Below are positions 57,344 through 64,000 of a stretch of 64,000 nt of DNA, one piece after another (position 1 is the first letter of the stretch; each line of letters opens with the position of its first letter). This DNA is from Epichloe hybrida. Its lineage: Eukaryota; Ascomycota; Sordariomycetes; Hypocreales; Clavicipitaceae. The stretch lies in contig JAFEKR010000004.1 in the NCBI GenBank assembly GCA_019022495.1, positions 1 to 64,000 on the forward strand, given 5' to 3'. Position numbers and translations under genes: made by a program. The notes under the pieces were generated by a model, which saw only the letters and a list, made by a program, of their open reading frames with translations, was not told where the DNA came from and ran no database searches.

Positions 57344-59997
57344 TCAAACAAATTCGGGCCAATGCAGCCAATCAAAGTTGTTCATGTCTTCCCAGGACAA
57401 CCCGCCGAATGAAGGCTCGAACTCGTTACCCGGCTGGTTGAGCACATGGGTGATTTGGTCATCCGACATCGCCGAGAATTGCAGTGGCTCAGGCCACAGA
57501 AGTTGCTGCCCGTTCAAGAAGTTGGAATTATTGTTACTAGTTTTAGTAGCATTGTCAGCTGTAGCAACATGGCCGCCAATGGAGATGCCCAACTGTTGCA
57601 GTTCCGGCGCTTGAAGGTTGGTCGTGTTGTGTGGAGGTGGAGGTGCAGATTGGGAAGGTCCATCTTGCTCCGCCGCTTTGCGGACGATTTGTCTTAGATA
57701 TTTGCCATATAATGATGAAAGGCCATTTCGATGTGTGGTCACCATGCCAATTCTCTCCAATACACCGGCTGTTTCGCCTATGAGTTTTCGAATACTGGGG
57801 GCCAAAGTTGATCCGCCAGATGTGTAAGCGCTCAAAGTCAAGGCAAAACAAGCTGCAAATGTAATCATGATGGCGGTATTATTTGGCATGGATTGCAACT
57901 GCGATTCGCCTCGGATCGCGGCCCTCATGACATTTAGAGCAGATGACAGACCAGCGGTGCGGAAGAAACGCCGAACTTCTAGGGGGGCTGTGGGGTGGTT
58001 GATGACACCGCCATAGGTGGATAGGCGAGTATGTGCGACAAGAATATCGACGTAAGGAGGTAAGCGACGCTCTATTAGAGAGCAAGGTCAGTATCTGCCA
58101 GGAGTACGGAGTAGTTGAGGGCTCATTTGACAGGGCTTACGCGGTCCGATACCTATGGAGACGCCCCATTCAGTCTGCCACTGGTCAAAGAAGCGCTCAA
58201 TTGAGCTTTGAATTCTGCGTTTGCATCAATAAAAGGATCATTTCCTTGTAAGTTCATTGGAACTCCGGGGTCTTACGATTGCGCAATCAGTGAGCCGTCA
58301 CTAACTAGGGTCTGTGAGCCGTCACACAGAGCACGAACGGTAGAGAAGAGGCCGTCCTGAAAGTATCATAAGTGGCCAGACCAAAGCGCTGAGGGTACAG
58401 TAGTCTCACCAGATCACGTCGCAACACAGCCATTGAGACCAGGTCTCCATCTTGCGGGTCGCCAACCGCGGAGCGATACCAGCTATCGCCGCAGTCCTTG
58501 ATCAACCTGGTAACAGGTACCACAAAGGGCCGCCCACGGGCCAGGGACATTCTAAGCATACGTCGTCAACACAATAATTTGGATGAAAAACAAGTCAGAT
58601 CGAAACCCTACCCTCTTTCCAGAACAAAAAGCGATATCCAGCACCGCTCCCGATTTCGAAGCAGAAGTTTGGCCTTGTCTGTACATGGATCAAGGCCAGG
58701 ATATCCATCCATAGCCAAAGCTGTCCGAATATCAAGGCATTCGCCGCGGGCAAGTGCCAAATTTGAGCCCTGGTGAAGGACTTCAGTCGGCACAAGAACT
58801 TTATGAAGGGACAAGTCAATAGCGATACTGGTTGCCATAGATATATACACGCAGGCCTCATCGTCTGTGCTGTGATTCCCAGGAAACATCCACGGTATGT
58901 TGACCATGAATGCAAGGACAATCTCAATCGATTTATGTCTTCGAAGCATGACTCTGTGCGCCAATGCGATGACATGATTTGAGAGGCGTTTCGACAGAGC
59001 AGAGGCCGTTGGTATAAACAGTGCGGATGCCGCAAGTATAGAGGTACAGAGAAAAGCAGATCTGCTTCTAGTGTATGCCATGGTATAGAGTCTTGAGTCA
59101 AGTCCCCAACGTGTGTGGGCCAGGTTTGCATGGAAGCTAAATTTTTTTTTTTTTTTTTTTTTTTCATCAGCAGGACTTTGGAACATTGATGCGGCTTGCA
59201 ACATGCGCTACTCACTATGAGAAAAGGGACTTGGCCTCCTCTTCTGTGACAAGGCCCAACTCGATAGGATCCACGTCGCTGCCCACGTCGAGATTCACCT
59301 TGGCGCCTGAGAAGAAAGCCTCGAGAGATGCAGCTTCTGCATTGACAGCGGACGTGAAGCCTTTCTCGCAGGCGTGATGCGATGCGCTCTGGCTCCGGGG
59401 GTCATCTCGTGACGGCTGAAAATAGGAGGCCCGCGCTAGCAACTGGAGAGGGTTCTCGGCGTCGTCGACAGCCAGGCCCTCCTCTGTACGCTGCGCAAAC
59501 TCGGACACGGAGGTCTGATCGGTTAATTCCTCGGCGTCTTCACTAGATGAAGCCTCATCATCGCGACTATCCTGATTGTTGGACAATTGGCCGGGAGACC
59601 ACTCGCTCCCATCGATTTGACCCATAAGGGCCCTCATCTGGATTAGAACTTTGTCATCTTCTGCTGTCTGGTGCTGTCCGCGCCGAGCTCGTTTGACAGC
59701 CTGTTCGACTTGGAAGAGTGCCTTGTCCAGACCAACTCGTTTGCTGTGAGAGAAGAAGAGCGAGTGGCACGATGTATTAGCTGAAGTTTCAGATGCGCCA
59801 TGGTGTGTTTATATGGACTATAGCGCATACTTCTTGATGCCTTTTTGGCGGCCGGCATGAAAGTTAGGACGGATGCACTCTTGTCCCAGCTGGACGCATC
59901 GCTTGCAGCGGCCATCTGGCGGTTCCCAGTCGCATTTGATCTTGCTGCGACGGCATACCAGACAAGCCGCTTGCTTGGGCTTCGGTGTCTCGCTCAT
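57344..59997 (-). CDS. Zn2Cys6 (Gal4-type) transcription factor
   Basis: Seven exons are predicted on the minus strand: 59831-59997, 59216-59743, 58612-59136, 58410-58551, 58277-58356, 58141-58214 and 57344-58071. They sum to 2244 nt (747 aa). The N-terminal binuclear cluster is CLVCRRSKIKCDWEPP followed by CKRCVQLGQEC, with six Cys in Zn2Cys6 spacing, then a basic linker (GRQKGIKNKRV). An acidic Ser-rich region precedes the middle homology part (RRHKSIEIVLAFMVNIPW, EACVYISMATSIAIDLSLHK, LLLRNRERCWISLFVLERG). The C-terminal half has PYVDILVAHTRLSTYGGVIN and ends NFDWLHWPEFV, the acidic/aromatic kind of end seen in activators. It should be a nuclear DNA-binding regulator; targets are unknown. 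The sixth donor was set at GTAAGC (58140), but a nearer GT (GTATCG) also keeps phase. Intron 2 holds a T22 tract. Confidence 0.9.
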
Positions 59998-60963
59998 GGT
60001 GGTGATGGTTGAAGACTCATGTCACGACGACGTACGTCTCCTTGCCTCCTTGCGATGGGGACGGAGCTCTGGACTGTCATGGTCCGAGCTTGAAGGAAGT
60101 GGAACTCTTGTAGGGTCAAGATGTCAAGATGGAATATGGTCTTTAGGCCGGTAAGCGTCCCCGAGCGCCGAGGGTCGGTCTCCCGCTTCCTGAACGATGG
60201 TCAACCCAGGTAGACTGACCCTACTGATGTGAGGCAAGAAGTTGGAATGAAGCTGGTGTGAGAATTGATGGGTGAGCGTCGAAGTAGAAAGCTGGTGGGA
60301 TGAGGTGGTCATGTCGTGGGTGGGTCTGCCCGGGTTGGCCGGCTGCATGTGCGTCGACCAATCAGCCGGGCAGTGCTGGCAGTTGCATACATACATACAT
60401 ATTATCCTGACGACATCAACGCGGCCACCGTCCTCTCTGACTACAAGTTTTTCAGATTCTCTCGACTAGGTTTCCATCATTTACATATTTGGGAAAAATA
60501 AAGCACTTGTCACACCCCAACACGCCGCAATACGTATTGCTCCTCCGTCTCTGATGATGACGACAGTAAAGTGTGCAGGGTAACCACCGTTTTTCCAGAC
60601 GTCGTCCTGTCCATGAGAGGGCCGCAATGCAATGATGCCGTCTCATATTTCCCATCAGTGATTCACGACGGCACCGTGAAAGCTGCGACAACTTTGTCGA
60701 TGATTCATGACGCAAAAACCAAGGCCAAATTGTTTTCGGAGAATAATCGCTCCACCAGCCTGAAACTTTTTTTTTTTTTTTCCGTCCGAACCAACGACGA
60801 GTTTAACTGTCACTTCACATTCGTCACCACAAGTCCACACTGCACAGCGCAATAGTCTTGATCAAGATCTCATCAACCAGGCACTTGCCGATGCAGACCA
60901 CCCGGCGAGACGAACAGAGTTCCATCACAATCGTCGCAAAACACACTGCCCAGTCTGGGACAG
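59998..60963. other. Divergent intergenic region
   Basis: About 1 kb between the starts of the transcription factor and the zinc-finger gene. It contains an ACAT microsatellite (about 60389-60402) and a T13 tract near 60768-60780. No gene is supported. Confidence 0.6.
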
Positions 60964-61821
60964 ATGCCCTACGAAGAGAAGGGATTTAAAAATACAAAGA
61001 TGAGGCCGTTCCCCCTAGACCCGTCAACTCGTCACATCATCACCACATCGACAAGATACTGCGAGAAATGCGGAGACTCGTGGCCCGACCAGAAGCTCTT
61101 CCACTGTAACAAATGCCGAACAACGACATGTCTCCGCTGCCAGTGCCTGTCGGGGGGTGGCTTCCATTCGCACGTCCAAGACTGCATGGTCTTTCCTGGA
61201 AACTATCTCGTCGGGCCGCCAACGGCGTCGTCACGGTCCGAGACCTCGCAGCAGCCCGTCATCTCGCCCCTCCGGGGGCTAAGTGAGCCCCGAGAAGAGC
61301 CCTTCACCAACCTCCAAGCCCAATCGTGGCTTCATGGCCGTCCTGAAGATGACGTATACCGACTTCTGATAGACTCGTACCGTCTTCACTCTTACGACAA
61401 GTTCCAGTTCGAGAAGGAGAACAAGCTGGGGAGCATCTTCGCCGGCGCGACAGACTCGGCACACGACTTCAGCTCGTACCTGTCCGCCGCGGCCGGCCGG
61501 CCGGCACTACTGCCTCAGTGGTGGACGCGCGCAAACCATCAAGATTGTGTGCGAATGGGCCTACGACATGCGCAGTTCCATGACCTACATGTCCAGCTCA
61601 ACCAGGCCATGGTGGTGGACTACTACCGGGATGCGAGTTTCCCGACGCAGTTGCGCTTGTTTGCCGAGCAAGTCCTGGGACGTCCTGTCATCATGAGGAG
61701 CTGCACACCTGTGCTGGATAAGCTGGCGTTGATGGAGAAGGAGCTGGGGGACACTGCGTGTTTTGAGTGGAAGAAGTACAACAAGGCGTTTGCAATACAG
61801 AAATGGCCGGGTCGGTTCTAG
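60964..61821 (+). CDS. Zinc-finger protein with a fungal MYND-associated C-terminal domain
   Basis: Single exon, 285 aa, from ATG 60964 (an ATG 12 codons later is an alternative). Residues about 33-76 form a Cys/His-rich cluster: CEKCGDSWPDQKLFHC, then NKCRTTTCLRCQC, and HSHVQDC, spaced to bind two zinc ions. The C-terminal part starts WLHGRPEDDVYRLLIDSYRL, continues LLPQWWTRANHQDCVRMGLR and PTQLRLFAEQVLGRPV, and ends DTACFEWKKYNKAFAIQKWP. That domain is typical of fungal MYND-type hypothetical proteins (LLIDxxRL... LPxWWT... PxQLRMxAExVYG). Here the MYND finger itself looks atypical. Function is unknown; it is probably intracellular. Confidence 0.78.
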   Translation: MPYEEKGFKNTKMRPFPLDPSTRHIITTSTRYCEKCGDSWPDQKLFHCNKCRTTTCLRCQCLSGGGFHSHVQDCMVFPGNYLVGPPTASSRSETSQQPVISPLRGLSEPREEPFTNLQAQSWLHGRPEDDVYRLLIDSYRLHSYDKFQFEKENKLGSIFAGATDSAHDFSSYLSAAAGRPALLPQWWTRANHQDCVRMGLRHAQFHDLHVQLNQAMVVDYYRDASFPTQLRLFAEQVLGRPVIMRSCTPVLDKLALMEKELGDTACFEWKKYNKAFAIQKWPGRF

Positions 61822-64000
61822 TCGAGGAAGAGCAACTGGATGGCTGCGGTATAAAGGCGAGATTCGCTTTTGTTTCCCCAATGTAGACAAAAAAAGGGAA
61901 ACGCCACGGAGATGGTGGGTCACACTGGATGCAACCAGAGACAGTTTTCAACGAGCTCAGTTTGATTATTAGGGAAAAAGAAAAGGGGGAGAGGGGTTGG
62001 TCATTTAGTTATCTACTGTGTTCATCATGAGACCAACATCGACCCAGCGAATCTTGTAAAAAAAAAAAAAAAAAAAAGCTCACTAGACATGCATCAAAGC
62101 GATCGAATTCATAATGCAAGCCATTGAACAGTTGTACTCCACGAGACAAGCATCGTCCGAGCAAAGACGAGAACCTAGAACATGACGATGACGGGTGCGC
62201 AAACCATGTGCACTACTCCGTACATGACCAAACAGCACAGGAAGCCGAAATCGAATAAAGGCACAACGTCAGCCTCACGGGCGCCGGAGACAGACCCCTG
62301 ACGATGCGGCAATCAGAAGAAGGGAATCTGATTCAGGGTCCAGTCAGACAAGTCCCTGGCATTTCGCCGGAGCGAAAACATCCACAGACGGCCAACTCGC
62401 GGCCTCGTCTGCTTTGCTCCGCGACTCCCAAAGATGACCTTGCATGGTGTTCTCTCTTTGGCAAGCAAACAACTCCGCATCGCCCTCGCTATAATAAATA
62501 CGGCTATGCTATGTTTAGGCAAAAAGTACTTGCAGTATGCTCTACCACTAAGGTGTTTCCTAGGCTCATGTCACCGCCAAGGATTGATTTACAAGTACGG
62601 ACGTATAAATATTCAGATAAAATCCAACTTGTACTTTTTCATCTACTGAGTATGAATAAATTTTTACTCTATAGCTATTCAGTCACTATTAATTGTCCTC
62701 CTACAAACCTTGCTCAAAACGAGTTTAATAAACCTCTTCGTTTCTCTTTTCCCTGGAAGTGCCAATACGTGAGAACAGAGCTCTTTAATTTTGTGGTTTT
62801 GGCTATTCCAACGACGGCCGCTGCGTCTAAGTTTGAGGCCGCGACTGAAATGACCACAGTAGTAGAGGATCCCGCACGCAGCCAAGTAAAAGACCAGCTT
62901 ACTAGCTTGTGTTCTGCAAAAGTTAGCAAAGTACATGGCCATGCATATTAACAAATTGAGGCCGGTGTTATGCAGAGTTTGGGGACGGAGCTTCCAGGGG
63001 AGATCCATGAAGCGAGACGAAGCATGCTGGGCCTCCGATTTTTCGACTGTCCGTAGAGCGACTTCCTTACTAATAGCCATTGCACCAAACTCTGCATCAA
63101 CCCTTTTTTTTTTTTTTTTTACAAGCGAGTCGCCCAATCGGCCAGGACCGTGAACAGTGATGTTCTTTTTAGCGGTTCAAGCAAGACTTGGGTTATACTA
63201 TACTGGTGAATTTAACAACAAACGTCTGCATCGTACAGAATATGAAGATATTTCAGGAGGCCGACCGTTTTGCTTGTGGAAAGCAAAGCAAGCCCAAAAT
63301 GGGGTCGCGAGCGGTTCCGAGGAAAGTGCACGTGGATCTCGAGAGCTGTTGGGGAAGACATGCTTGGCAGTGAACGTCTTGGCGTATCAGGAGAAAACAG
63401 ATGCTATTACGGGGTTTTTCGATACCGAAGAGTGACGGGGTGGATCGCCTTCTTTCGCATTATTATGTACTGCCCGGTGATATTACCGCAAGAGTTGCCT
63501 GGCGTGCGCATCTGATATGGATACAGAGAAGATGTTTGCGGGGACAAAGGAAAAAAAAGATCTGCCGGGGGAGCCTGTCGAAAGACGGCATTCGGTTCGG
63601 GTGAAGGGAGTACATACATATGGCGGCGCGAGCCTTCCGTGTATGTTCCAGCCTTGATCAGGTCAGCTCAGCTCAGTTCTGCGTGCTTTATTCGTCTCTT
63701 CTTGTTGGCCTCAAAAGTTACGGAGTTCCCGGTTCCATGCGGAGTACAAGGTACGGATCCGTAGTCGTATGTACATATTAGCATGTTGGCCCACAGGGCG
63801 GCATTCTTGTCTGATGCAAAGGTGATGGCGTACTTGCACTCTGGTCTGGTAGGATGAGTAATCCGTTAAGACGGAAACGAAAAGGGACCACCGTGATACA
63901 GTGATACTGGAACGTCCAGACAAGAAGACGGGTAGGGGGCGTGTGATGTGAATGATCAGTTCATGACGGGAGGGACCGCTAGACGGATAACTGCATCAAC
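61822..64000. other. Terminal intergenic stretch, no gene supported
   Basis: The last 2.2 kb contain an A tract (about 62056-62076), a T tract (about 63102-63120), an AT-rich patch (about 62500-62780) and the TACTCCGTAC motif (62214-62223). A 215-codon open frame at 62304-62951 has no domain, is of mixed composition and crosses the AT-rich patch, so it was not called. A gene could begin past the window end. Confidence 0.5.

Noticed and set aside
57417..57450. Plus-strand GGCTCGAACTCG as a tRNA T-arm
   Set aside because: The flanks do not form a paired stem and it lies within the transcription-factor coding exon.
62304..62951. 215-codon open frame near the right end
   Set aside because: It has no recognisable domain and mixed composition, crosses an AT-rich patch, and has no splice or start context to support it.

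Overview
The window is chromosomal DNA of a filamentous ascomycete, most likely a sordariomycete of the Hypocreales type (inferred from family content and style, not from a search). The genes are split by short GT-AG introns, mostly 50-120 bp, often with a CTAAC/CTGAC branch-like box. There are two intron-containing nuclear tRNA genes. Typical fungal families are present, including a Zn2Cys6 regulator, a TeaR-like polarity receptor, an NRPS-like reductase and a fungal J-protein. No virus, plasmid, CRISPR or bacterial operon structure was seen.

Layout. 0.2-9.2 kb: a full-length WHITE-type ABC transporter and an 11-exon MFS sugar transporter. 10.2-15.8 kb: a minus-strand run with a conserved P/G-rich protein, an unrecognised small protein, an ankyrin protein, an Eco1-type zinc-finger protein and the V-ATPase assembly factor Vma12. 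16.3-20.4 kb: mitochondrial polyprenyl diphosphate synthase (COQ1), allantoinase and tRNA-Phe. 21.1-22.9 kb: a J-domain protein. 22.9-28.3 kb: a 5.5 kb stretch with no convincing gene. 28.3-32.7 kb: a metallophosphoesterase and TeaR. 33.9-43.9 kb: an area of gene decay. It holds a broken phosphatidylserine-decarboxylase-family gene, an intact glutathione S-transferase, a frame-damaged PIF1 helicase, an AT-rich repeat island with signs of RIP (repeat-induced point mutation) and a small secreted-protein gene, and a frame-broken secreted SMP-30/lactonase-like gene. 44.5-56.4 kb: tRNA-Ile, a sedoheptulose/fructose-bisphosphatase-like enzyme, an A-T-R NRPS-like reductase, an MFS permease, succinyl-CoA:3-ketoacid CoA transferase and an AhpD-like protein. 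57.3-61.8 kb: a Zn2Cys6 transcription factor and a zinc-finger protein. The last 2 kb hold no gene I can support.

Most genes are independent housekeeping or accessory genes and not a single pathway. COQ1 and the CoA transferase act in mitochondria, in ubiquinone and ketone-body/acyl-CoA metabolism. Allantoinase belongs to purine catabolism; the MFS permease is of the allantoate/nicotinate type but lies 30 kb away. The NRPS-like reductase with its neighbouring permease is the only arrangement that hints at a small secondary-metabolite locus. The features most worth following up are the decayed decarboxylase, the RIP-marked repeat triplet with the nearby secreted-protein gene, the Eco1-finger protein that lacks an acetyltransferase, and the dispersed GTACGGAGTAC palindrome. 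All exon boundaries were placed by eye from splice signals, frame continuity and family resemblance.
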